Assembly (NCBI GenBank): GCA_035315885.1
Contig: DATFXM010000115.1
Span: 1-21,447, forward strand
Length of the DNA: 21,447 nucleotides
Direction of reading: 5' to 3'
From: DATFXM01 sp035315885
GTDB taxonomy: Bacteria > Acidobacteriota > Blastocatellia > UBA7656
Shown here: in pieces, positions 14,407 through 21,447 of the stretch
Numbering within the stretch: position 1 is the stretch's first letter
Layout: every line of letters starts with the position of its first letter
Made by a program: the position numbers and the translations under genes
The notes under the pieces: model-generated
What the model was told of the DNA's origin: nothing
Database searches by the model: none
The model's input: only the letters and a program-made list of their open reading frames with translations

Positions 14407-14425
14407 GAACGTTCTGCTTTAGAAC
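14407..14425. promoter_or_regulatory. GAAC/GTTC palindrome cluster upstream of the receptor
   Basis: GAACGTTC (14407-14414) is a perfect palindrome, and its second half also forms GTTCT-five bases-AGAAC (14411-14425). A repressor or activator site is plausible because the cluster lies about 85-100 bases before the receptor ATG. It resembles no consensus closely enough to name. Confidence 0.3.
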
Positions 14426-14496
14426 ACCTTGGGTTCCAAAGCTCTCCCTTATCACAACCGTTGTTATCTTCTAAGGCCTGCGTGTTTCTTAGCACC

Positions 14497-14503
14497 AGGA
14501 GGT
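14497..14503 (+). promoter_or_regulatory. Near-perfect Shine-Dalgarno of the TonB-dependent receptor
   Basis: AGGAGGT is placed five bases before ATG 14509. It fixes the start and implies high translation, as is usual for abundant outer-membrane proteins. Confidence 0.75.
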
Positions 14504-14508
14504 AAGAC

Positions 14509-17500
14509 ATGAAAGCAATTCGCGTCTGCGGAGTGCACGGTTCAATAACGCGGACCGCGACGTCTCTGCTCACGTCCATACTTTTTCTGCTGCTCAATTC
14601 AGTACCTGCCATACCGCAAACTGAAACGGGTCAAATCACCGTGAGGGCGATCGATCCCCAGGGCGCGGTCGTGTCGGGTGCCACCGTCACCGTCAAGTCG
14701 GTTGATACAAGCAGGACGCTTCCGACTCAGAGCACCAACGATCAAGGCACCGCAACCTTCCCAAACCTCCAGCCGGGGATTTACGAAGTATCAGTCTCCG
14801 CCGGCGGCTTTGGAACCTTTACGCAAAGGGCCGAAGTGACGGTTGGTGGAAGGCTGACAATCGAAGCTTCTTTAGCCGCGCAAGCGAAGTCCGAAGTGGT
14901 CAACGTAGTTGCGGGGCAGGGAGGCGTAGAAGTCAACACGCAAAACCAGGAGCTGTCGAGCGTGGTCTCCATTGACCAGGTCCGCGAGCTCCCCACTGTC
15001 ACTCGCAACCCATATGATCTTGTTACGATCTCCGGCAACGTGACTTCAGACCCGCAAGGCGCGACAGCCAGAGGCGTTGGCTTCGCAATTAACGGGCAAC
15101 GCTCCGCCAGCACAAACATTTTGCTGGACGGCGGCGAGAACGTTGATTACTTCGTCGCAGGTATAGGTCAAAGCGTGCCGCTTGATTCCGTACAGGAATT
15201 CAGAATCGTCACCAGCAGCTTCTCCGCCGAATACGGCCGAGCGAGCGGCGGCATCGTCAACGTTGCTACCAAGTCGGGCACAAACGACTTTCACGGTACG
15301 TTGTACGAATTCAACCGAGTCTCGGCGCTGGCGTCGAACACCTTCGACAACAACGCCAATGGACTTCCAAAAGACGTGTTCACCAGGAACCAGTTCGGTT
15401 TCTCGGTGGGCGGTCCCATTCTCAAGGAGAAGCTTTTCTTCTTCAACAACACCGAGTGGACGCGCGTACGCGGGACTGGAAACCAGAACGTGCTCGTACC
15501 GACTCCTCAACTTCTGGCGGCGAGCGCACCCGAGACGCAGACGTTCTTCAACGCGTTTCAGCTCAGGACGCCGATAAATGGAAGAGTGTTCACGGTTGGT
15601 GACATTACGAACGCATTGGGTCTTGCTTCAGGCAGCCCGTTCACAAACCTGCCCGCGGGCTTACCCGCGTTTGGCGAGGTCATCTTCCCCGTCAATACCG
15701 ATGTCGGCGGTGGCTTTCCGCAGAACAGCTATCAGATCGTGTCGAGAATCGACTGGAACATCAGCGACAAGACACAGCTCTACGGCCGGTACGCGCTCGA
15801 GAGCCAGGACTTCTTCCCTGGAACAAACGTCTTCAGCGCGTTTCAGGGATTCGACACCGGCCTTACAAACTTTAACAACAACTTCCTGCTTTCGGTTACG
15901 CACACGTTCACCGATCATCTCGTGTCGCAATCGAAGGCGGTGTTCAATCGCTTAAACAACTTCCAACCACTCGGCGCTCAGCCGGTCACTCCGACGTTGT
16001 ATTTCTTCCCGCAGACAGGGGCAAGAATCTTTGGCAGATTCGTGAACCTGCCGGGGTACACGCCGTTTTCTCCGGGCAATGCGATACCGTTTGGCGGTCC
16101 GCAAAACCTCTTTCAGCTCTACGAAGACGTAGGGTGGACACATGGCAATCACCAGTGGCGGTTTGGCGGTCAGTACGTTTACATCCGAGACAACCGCGCG
16201 TTTGGAGCGTATCAAGAGGCCGTCGAGGCATTGGGTGCGCAAGGCGATTTCGATTCGGCGCTGGGGAATCTGGTGGCGGGTCAGCTCACATCGTTTGCCG
16301 GAGCAGTGAATCCTCAAGGGAAATTCCCCGGGCAAACGATCCAGCTACCGGTTGGGCCCCCGGACTTCACCCGCAGCAATCGTTATCACGACTTTGCGCT
16401 TTACGCAGAAGACTCCTGGCGAATCAGGCCAAGGCTCCTGGTGAACCTGGGTCTGCGCTATGAGTATTTCGGGGTTCAGCACAACAAGAATCCAAACCTG
16501 GATTCCAATTTCTACTTGGGATCGGGTGCGAATCTCTTCGAACAGATCCGCAACGGCACGGTGCAGCTCGCAGAGCAAAGCCCCGTGGGGTCGCTGTGGA
16601 ATCCGAACAAAGGAAACTTCGCGCCCCGTGTCGGATTCGCGTGGGATGTTCACGGAGACGGCAAGATGAGCGTTCGAGCCGGCTACGGCATTGGATATGA
16701 GCGGAATTTTGGGAACGTTACTTTTAACGTGATACAGAATCCGCCGAACTATGCCGTAGTCTCTTTGATTTCCGGTGTTGACGTTCCAAGCCTTCCGATC
16801 ACTCTGTCCAATGCAGGACCTCTTGCGGGATCGAGTGGGACGAAGATCCTCCCGCCCACCAGCCTGCGCGCGGTCGATCAGAACATCGATACAGCATACG
16901 CGCAGTTCTGGAGCGCTTCGGTTCAGCGTCAGCTTACGCAGAACACGATAGCTTCGGTCGAGTACTCCGGTTCGGCTGGAGGAAATCTTTACGACATTGC
17001 CGACATAAACCGCGCGGGCACTGGTCCCTTTTTTCTGGGTAGCACCTCGACAAACCCGGCGACTGGAGCTCCGAGCACGCGACTGAATGGTCAGTTCTCT
17101 GCGATCAATTTCCGCGGCAGCCGTGGAAAATCACGCTACGATGGATTGACATTCTCAATCGACAGCTCCGGCTGGCGGAACTATGGGCTCAGGTTTACCG
17201 CTCGCTACACGTACTCGGTGGCGCGCGACAACTTGAGTTCTACATTCAGCGAGTCGAGCAACAACTTCAATCTGGGTTATCTGGATCCGTTCAACCCGGC
17301 CCTGGACTACGGCTATGCCGACTTCGACGTAAGACATCGGTTTGTGACCAGCTTCAACTGGTCGGTGCCTTTCTGGAAGAATACAGATGGCGTAGCTGGT
17401 CGCGTGCTGGGCGGTTGGGAGCTCACCGGTATCTTCACCGCGAGGACCGGCACCCCGTTCACGGTGTTCGACTGCACTCACGCGTTGACCACTTGCGCAA

Positions 17501-17928
17501 GGGTTGAGTTCAACGGACCGGTTAGCCTGAACGCCAACGGCAGTCCGCCCCCGAGCGGTGCGCCAAATCAATTCCAGCTCATCGATCTGAGCGGACTGAC
17601 TCCGATTTCAATTACAGATGTAAACGGTTTCAATGAAACACCTCCGTACCCGGCCGACATGAGCGGGCGGAACAGGTTCAGAAGCCCGGGCGTCTGGAAT
17701 CTTGACTTCGGTCTGTACAAGAACTTCAAGATCACCGAAAGCAAGAGCCTTCAGCTTCGCAGCGAGTTCTTCAACATATTTAATCACTCGAATCTGTATG
17801 TTGACGGAGCCAATGCGGACCTGAGCTCGTTTTCGTTTGTCCCCGGACTGCGCGGCGTGATTCCAAATGGCGGAACGCCCATTCTCGAGCGCCGCAACGT
17901 TCAACTTGCTCTGAAGTTCATCTTCTAA
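14509..17928 (+). CDS. Oar-like TonB-dependent receptor with carboxypeptidase-regulatory-like N-terminal domain
   Basis: Predicted outer-membrane transporter of 1139 residues. A signal peptide (hydrophobic core LLTSILFLLLNSV, cleavage near AIPQ) is followed by a carboxypeptidase-regulatory-like beta-sandwich (about 40-125, GQITVRAIDPQGAVVSGATV). A plug domain (about 140-255) contains RELPTVTRNPYDL and INGQRSASTNILLDGGEN. The rest (from about 290) is a beta-barrel of alternating hydrophobic strands, with PRVGFAWDV, a conserved SLQLRSEFFNIFNH near the end, and a final aromatic Phe suited to recognition by the BAM complex. This layout is typical of the expanded receptor families of Acidobacteriota. 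The cargo is unknown; no SusD-like partner or substrate-specific enzyme adjoins it. It is a single-gene unit with its own strong ribosome-binding site and terminator. Confidence 0.94.
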   Translation: MKAIRVCGVHGSITRTATSLLTSILFLLLNSVPAIPQTETGQITVRAIDPQGAVVSGATVTVKSVDTSRTLPTQSTNDQGTATFPNLQPGIYEVSVSAGGFGTFTQRAEVTVGGRLTIEASLAAQAKSEVVNVVAGQGGVEVNTQNQELSSVVSIDQVRELPTVTRNPYDLVTISGNVTSDPQGATARGVGFAINGQRSASTNILLDGGENVDYFVAGIGQSVPLDSVQEFRIVTSSFSAEYGRASGGIVNVATKSGTNDFHGTLYEFNRVSALASNTFDNNANGLPKDVFTRNQFGFSVGGPILKEKLFFFNNTEWTRVRGTGNQNVLVPTPQLLAASAPETQTFFNAFQLRTPINGRVFTVGDITNALGLASGSPFTNLPAGLPAFGEVIFPVNTDVGGGFPQNSYQIVSRIDWNISDKTQLYGRYALESQDFFPGTNVFSAFQGFDTGLTNFNNNFLLSVTHTFTDHLVSQSKAVFNRLNNFQPLGAQPVTPTLYFFPQTGARIFGRFVNLPGYTPFSPGNAIPFGGPQNLFQLYEDVGWTHGNHQWRFGGQYVYIRDNRAFGAYQEAVEALGAQGDFDSALGNLVAGQLTSFAGAVNPQGKFPGQTIQLPVGPPDFTRSNRYHDFALYAEDSWRIRPRLLVNLGLRYEYFGVQHNKNPNLDSNFYLGSGANLFEQIRNGTVQLAEQSPVGSLWNPNKGNFAPRVGFAWDVHGDGKMSVRAGYGIGYERNFGNVTFNVIQNPPNYAVVSLISGVDVPSLPITLSNAGPLAGSSGTKILPPTSLRAVDQNIDTAYAQFWSASVQRQLTQNTIASVEYSGSAGGNLYDIADINRAGTGPFFLGSTSTNPATGAPSTRLNGQFSAINFRGSRGKSRYDGLTFSIDSSGWRNYGLRFTARYTYSVARDNLSSTFSESSNNFNLGYLDPFNPALDYGYADFDVRHRFVTSFNWSVPFWKNTDGVAGRVLGGWELTGIFTARTGTPFTVFDCTHALTTCARVEFNGPVSLNANGSPPPSGAPNQFQLIDLSGLTPISITDVNGFNETPPYPADMSGRNRFRSPGVWNLDFGLYKNFKITESKSLQLRSEFFNIFNHSNLYVDGANADLSSFSFVPGLRGVIPNGGTPILERRNVQLALKFIF

Positions 17929-17933
17929 GAGCT

Positions 17934-17951
17934 GGTGAAATCGCTTTCACC
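17934..17951. other. Hairpin just after the receptor stop codon
   Basis: GGTGAAA (17934-17940) and TTTCACC (17945-17951) pair perfectly around TCGC. It sits between the stop codon and the terminator hairpin and may protect the 3' end of the message or assist termination. Confidence 0.5.
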
Positions 17952-17953
17952 AC

Positions 17954-17979
17954 GGGGAGCCGCAAGGCTCCCCTTTTTT
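17954..17979 (+). terminator. Intrinsic terminator of the receptor gene
   Basis: GGGGAGCC (17954-17961) and GGCTCCCC (17966-17973) form a perfect eight-pair GC-rich stem capped by a GCAA tetraloop, followed by six T (17974-17979). It is a classic rho-independent terminator 26 bases after the receptor stop. Confidence 0.93.
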
Positions 17980-18008
17980 GGAGTGCCGGGATGTTGGATA
18001 ACAACTTG

Positions 18009-18023
18009 CGGGTGAAGGACCCG
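18009..18023 (-). terminator. Weak hairpin after the glucosidase gene
   Basis: CGGGT and ACCCG pair around a five-base loop in the 97 bases between the receptor terminator and the end of the - strand glucosidase gene. On the - strand no proper T-run follows, so it is at best a partial terminator. Confidence 0.22.
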
Positions 18024-18076
18024 TCTTAACCGGATGGAGTTGAAGGTAGGTGAAGCGCGAGGGCGTTCCGCATCCA

Positions 18077-20770
18077 TTAATTTCGCCACTCGTCGATCAA
18101 TGAAGCCACCAGCGAAGTCCAGCCCGTCTGATGCGAAGCACCAATCCCCGCGCCATTGTCGCCGTGAAAGTACTCGTGAAACATCAAGTAGTCCCGCCAG
18201 TGCGGATCAGTCTGAAACTTTTCTATCCCCCCATACAGCGGTCGGCAGCCGTCACCGTTGCGAACAAAAATACTTATCAGCCGGTTGGCGATATCGCGCG
18301 ACATATCGGTCAACGAAACTTGCCCACCCGTTGCCGGAGAACGCACCATGAAGTTCGGGCCGTATGCCTTGCCGAGCTTTCGCAGCGATTCAATCAGAAG
18401 AAAACACGTCGGAAACCAGATCGGACCGCGCCAATTTGAGTTCCCGCCCTTTAGCTTGCTGTCGGTTTCCGCCGGCTCGTAGCGTACTTCGCTCGTATCG
18501 AATATATAAGGATGCTCTTCGTGGAATTTTGAAAGACTCCGAATGCCGTACGACGACAAGAACTCGCTGGGGTCGAGCACCGTCTCTAGCAGAGTCTCAG
18601 TCTGATGCTGGTCCACAACTGCCAACACCCACACGTCGATGTTTTCGTGTCTGATCAAGTGACAACAGCGCTGTACTAAGTCCTGCCGGTTCTCCACGAA
18701 CCACTCGAGGTGCGCCTTGAATACACTGAAGGGCTTGATCCAATCGACCTCCAATCGCTCGATCGCGTATAGGGGAATGATTCCCACAAGGGAACGCACG
18801 CGAAACTTGTGAAAGCTTCCGTCGGGAAAGCGGAGCACATCGTAGAAGAAGCCATCGCGTTCATCCCATAACGAGTAGTCGCGGCCGCCTCGTCGTTTCA
18901 TCGCCGCGCCTACGTACACGTAGTGCTGAAAGAATTTCGTTGCGAGGTTTTCGTAAACCTTGTTCTCTTTCGCAAGCTCGAGCGCAATACGCATCAGGTT
19001 CAAACAGAACAGCCCCATCCATCCGGTCGCATCGCTTTGTTCGAGAACTACGCCGCCTGGCAGCTTCTGGCTTCGATCGATCACTGTTATGTTGTCCAGC
19101 CCCAGAAAGCCGCCTTCGAAGATGTTGTTGCCTTCGTTGTCGACTTTGTTGACCCACCACGCGAAATTGATCAACAGCTTGTGGAAACATCGCTCGAGCC
19201 AATCCCGGTCAGCGCGCCCACTCCTTATTCTGTCCATGTTGTAGACACGCCACACCGCCCAGGCGTGTACCGGTGGATTCAGGTCGGAGAACTCCCACTC
19301 ATACGCCGGCAATTGACCGTTCGGGTGTTGAAACTGCTCGAAGAGCATCAGCCAGAGCTGGTTCTTTGCAAGCTCCGCGTCGATCAGCGTCATCGTTATC
19401 GAATGAAACGCCAGGTCCCATGCAGCGAACCACGGATATTCCCACTTGTCGGGCATCAAGAGCAGCCTCATCGAATTCAGGTGCCCCCAGTGCTGATTGC
19501 GAATCTCTCGATGCGAGGCAGGCGGCGGAGGAGCTGCGGGATCTCCCTCCATCCAGCGTTGCACGTCGAAAATGTATAGCTGCTTGTTCCAAAGAAGACC
19601 TGCAAACGCCTGACGCTGCACCTGGCGCTCGTCCTCGCTTGCGCGGGCGGGATGAACAGTGTCGTAGAACTTGTCAGCTTCCTGCTTCCGTTCCTTCACA
19701 ATGCTCTCGACCTCGTGCAACGGGTCACTTAACTCCCGGTTAGTCAAACGTAAGCGCAGGACCACTGATTCGCCCGGCGGTATTTGAAACTTGTAAGACA
19801 AGCACGCTTTGGTTCCCGTCTGCCGAGGACTTATCGCGGACTCGACGCCATGTACAATGAAATCGTGAAACGCGTCCTTGTAGTACGTCCTCTGGCTGGG
19901 CGCTCCCATAAGCGGAGCTCGCTTCGGGTTTGTTTCGTTGTCGGTGAACAGAAGACGCGCTCCTTTTTGCGCGTACAGGTATCGGAAACCCAGTGTGTAG
20001 TCGACTGCTAGTCCGCTGAGCGGTTCCGCCGCCGAATCGTCGGCGATCAGCGACAAGAACTCGCCTCTCGGGCCGGGAGTGATGCGCGGTCGCCCAACCT
20101 CGTGACCCGACCAGCACCAGGTGTTTCGGAACCATAAGTGCGGGACGATGTGAAGCGGCGCGACATCGGGGCCTCGGTTGAAGGCCTCTATTCGAATGCA
20201 GACGTCTTCAGTCGAGGCCTTCGCGTATTCGACAAACACGTCGAAGTAGCGATCCTCGTCGAAGACTCCGGTGTCCAGAAGCTCGTATTCGAATCCTCGA
20301 CCTTGTCTTCGCTGGTTTTCGAGGATCAACTCGCGATAAGGAAACTCCGACTGCGGATACTTGTACAGATACTTCATGTAGCTGTGTGTCGGAGTATTGT
20401 CGAGATAGAAGTAGTATTCTTTTACATCTTCGCCGTGGTTTCCCTCCGACGGTACCAATCCAAAAGCGCGCTCCTTCAGAAATGGGTCCCGTTCATTCCA
20501 CAACGCGAGTGCGAAGACCAGAAGTTGGTATCGATCACACAGTCCCGCAAGCCCGTCTTCGCCCCAGCGATACACTCGGCTTCGAGCCTGCTCGTGAGGA
20601 AAGTGAGCCCACGCGTCGCCATTTTCACTGTAGTCTTCGCGCACCGTCCCCCATGATCGCTCGGCCACGAAGGGTCCCCAGCGCTCCCAGGGCCTGATGT
20701 GCGCGGCCCCTTCTGACCGTCTCCTATGCTCTTCTGTGGGGTAGGATGCTGCCTCGGTTTTGTCGCTCAT
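18077..20770 (-). CDS. GH63-like glucosidase (mannosyl-oligosaccharide glucosidase / MGH1-like family)
   Basis: Predicted inverting alpha-glucosidase of 897 residues. There is no signal peptide, so it should be cytoplasmic. An N-terminal beta-rich domain (about 25-345) precedes an (alpha/alpha)6 barrel (about 380-895). WFAAWDLAFHS holds Asp452 as likely general acid, and HEYFHGDNGAGIGASHQTGW holds Glu866 as likely general base, by comparison with E. coli YgjK. SNWRGPIWFP near 778-787 is also typical of the family. Bacterial relatives act on glucosylglycerate, glucosyl-disaccharides or similar compatible solutes; the substrate here is unknown. Its ATG overlaps the stop of the upstream hydrolase (ATGA), which suggests coupled translation and shared transcription. 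Long frames on the opposite strand inside it are shadows. Confidence 0.9.
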   Translation of the reverse strand: MSDKTEAASYPTEEHRRRSEGAAHIRPWERWGPFVAERSWGTVREDYSENGDAWAHFPHEQARSRVYRWGEDGLAGLCDRYQLLVFALALWNERDPFLKERAFGLVPSEGNHGEDVKEYYFYLDNTPTHSYMKYLYKYPQSEFPYRELILENQRRQGRGFEYELLDTGVFDEDRYFDVFVEYAKASTEDVCIRIEAFNRGPDVAPLHIVPHLWFRNTWCWSGHEVGRPRITPGPRGEFLSLIADDSAAEPLSGLAVDYTLGFRYLYAQKGARLLFTDNETNPKRAPLMGAPSQRTYYKDAFHDFIVHGVESAISPRQTGTKACLSYKFQIPPGESVVLRLRLTNRELSDPLHEVESIVKERKQEADKFYDTVHPARASEDERQVQRQAFAGLLWNKQLYIFDVQRWMEGDPAAPPPPASHREIRNQHWGHLNSMRLLLMPDKWEYPWFAAWDLAFHSITMTLIDAELAKNQLWLMLFEQFQHPNGQLPAYEWEFSDLNPPVHAWAVWRVYNMDRIRSGRADRDWLERCFHKLLINFAWWVNKVDNEGNNIFEGGFLGLDNITVIDRSQKLPGGVVLEQSDATGWMGLFCLNLMRIALELAKENKVYENLATKFFQHYVYVGAAMKRRGGRDYSLWDERDGFFYDVLRFPDGSFHKFRVRSLVGIIPLYAIERLEVDWIKPFSVFKAHLEWFVENRQDLVQRCCHLIRHENIDVWVLAVVDQHQTETLLETVLDPSEFLSSYGIRSLSKFHEEHPYIFDTSEVRYEPAETDSKLKGGNSNWRGPIWFPTCFLLIESLRKLGKAYGPNFMVRSPATGGQVSLTDMSRDIANRLISIFVRNGDGCRPLYGGIEKFQTDPHWRDYLMFHEYFHGDNGAGIGASHQTGWTSLVASLIDEWRN

Positions 20771-21300
20771 CCGGTTAGGTAGGCTCCAGTCACCTGATCA
20801 CTGTCTGAAGTTTGAGCAGAAGCATTGGCGCTTGATTTCAGGAATTCCGATACACGGTCTATGTACTGCAGACCGGCGAAGCCCGAGACATTGTGATCCG
20901 CACCGGGAATGAGCAGAAGCAGTTTGGGCTCATTCGCGCTCGCATAGAGCTCGCGCGCCTGTGCGGTCGGAATTGTTTGATCGGGGTCTCCATGTACTAT
21001 CAGAATCGGGCAATGGATTTGTCGCAGCTTCCTCGCCGATTCGAACCTGTTTCGGCCGATTGAGTGAAGGCATTGAGGGAGCCACGGAACTACAACGCTC
21101 GCCATATCGCTTGCCGAAGTGAACCCGGACTCAATTATCAGCGCCGCGCACGGTCTGCTCGATGCAAGCTCGACTGCGGCAGCCGAGCCCAGCGATTGAC
21201 CATAGAGGAACAGGGGGCCTTTGTTCAAGTGGCGCGCGGCTACGAACTCGTACGCCGCCTGCGAATCACGATAAAGATCCTGTTCGTCGTCGATGTGACT
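20767..21300 (-). CDS. Alpha/beta hydrolase, N-terminal part missing (probable broken gene)
   Basis: The C-terminal two thirds of an alpha/beta hydrolase are intact. The nucleophile elbow is FLYGQSLGSAAAVELA with Ser in GQSLG, followed by LIIESGFTSASDMA, ILIVHGDPDQTIP with the acid Asp, and IPGADHNVSGF with the catalytic His. Upstream the frame continues through DLYRDSQAAYEFVAARHL, which fits the family, to about 21300. The expected oxyanion-hole HGN segment and the DYRGYGxS segment are absent in all three - strand frames. The frame runs on to a TGA at 21391-21393 without ATG, GTG or TTG; the first usable start is a TTG at 21228, inside the fold. So the gene appears 5'-truncated or rearranged, and a short functional protein is unlikely. 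Its stop overlaps the glucosidase start (ATGA). Confidence 0.72.
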   Translation of the reverse strand, partial: SHIDDEQDLYRDSQAAYEFVAARHLNKGPLFLYGQSLGSAAAVELASSRPCAALIIESGFTSASDMASVVVPWLPQCLHSIGRNRFESARKLRQIHCPILIVHGDPDQTIPTAQARELYASANEPKLLLLIPGADHNVSGFAGLQYIDRVSEFLKSSANASAQTSDSDQVTGAYLTG

Positions 21301-21447
21301 CCCGCTAATGCTTTCAGCGCGGTCTTCAGCCGCGTAAGTAGCTTCGTGGTCATTTCGCCTCGTCGATTGACGGATGTGCCATCCGACATATCAACGATGT
21401 TGATGCACGTTTTGTTAACGAGAGAACGCCGAGCGCAGGTAGGCTAC
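21301..21447. other. Unrelated sequence replacing the hydrolase 5' end, with a small palindrome
   Basis: No - strand frame here resembles the missing hydrolase N-terminus. CGCGG (21318-21322) and CCGCG (21330-21334) pair around a seven-base loop close to the point where family similarity stops. One - strand frame has GAGG five bases before ATG 21357 and runs 37 residues (MTTKLLTRLKTALKALAG at its start), but it overlaps the hydrolase frame and has no recognised relatives. It may be the edge of a dispersed repeat or of a rearrangement. Confidence 0.4.

Larger units (their letters stand above)
13984..14508. other. Divergent intergenic region between the GH19 gene and the TonB-dependent receptor
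   Basis: 525 bases with both leader regions. It contains a possible 33-residue frame (+, 14108-14209), MIQACDDKLLIEALIVFSTI at its start, with one hydrophobic segment and only GGGG six bases before its ATG; too weak to call a gene. Hairpin GCGCA/TGCGC lies at 14171-14187. Several palindromes are listed separately. An extended -10-like TGTTATCTT (14462-14470) might serve the receptor gene, but no -35 match accompanies it. Confidence 0.4.

Noticed and set aside
14407..14425. LexA-type SOS box
   Set aside because: The GAAC and GTTC half-sites do not have the spacing or orientation of the known consensus sequences, so no regulator is named.
18923..19579. 218-codon open frame on the + strand
   Set aside because: Lies wholly antisense inside the GH63-like glucosidase gene, has no domain-like sequence, and is explained by the codon bias of the real gene.

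Overview
The window (about 21.4 kb, moderately GC-rich, densely coding) looks like a chromosomal segment of a Gram-negative member of the Acidobacteriota, probably near Blastocatellia. This is inferred from gene content: an Oar-like TonB-dependent receptor with an N-terminal carboxypeptidase-regulatory-like domain, a DUF4388/J-like/TPR fusion, an ECF-type sigma factor beside a soluble zinc-finger anti-sigma-like protein, and a GH63-type glucosidase. No rRNA, tRNA, CRISPR array, transposase or replication origin was seen.

Left end (1-1795, + strand): a YdjC/ChbG/HpnK-type deacetylase, cut by the window edge, sits 4-7 bases before a polyprenyl-phosphate-type family 2 glycosyltransferase. The pair resembles envelope-sugar modification modules of the NaxD/FlmF2 kind. 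Next (1908-7005, - strand) are five co-directional genes. In order of transcription they are a DUF4388/J-like/TPR scaffold protein, a four-helix membrane protein, a class A beta-lactamase-type secreted protein, a sigma-70 family factor and its likely zinc-finger anti-sigma partner. A gene for a secreted coiled-coil protein (7199-7849) is transcribed divergently from the DUF4388 gene.

A 650-base gap (7850-8501) holds a strong intrinsic terminator that points along the - strand and has no convincing gene in front of it. Then come, on the + strand, an alkyltransferase-like DNA-repair protein overlapping a PaaI-type thioesterase by ATGA, and, behind its own good sigma-70-like promoter, the two halves of a heterodimeric ABC exporter. 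Both degenerate motifs of the exporter fall in the same composite ATP site. The ABC genes converge on a GH19 endolysin-like gene (- strand), with a long imperfect inverted repeat in between.

After a 525-base gap carrying several palindromes comes a 1139-residue TonB-dependent receptor with a near-perfect Shine-Dalgarno and a textbook terminator. The right end (- strand) has a GH63-like glucosidase overlapped by ATGA with an upstream alpha/beta hydrolase. That hydrolase lacks its expected N-terminal third: the frame runs on without a start codon into unrelated sequence containing a small palindrome, so it looks truncated or broken.

There is no single obvious new defence or mobile system. The most worthwhile leads are the orphan - strand terminator region, the His/Cys-interrupted TPR/J-like fusion, the deacetylase-glycosyltransferase pair, and the broken hydrolase in front of the glucosidase.
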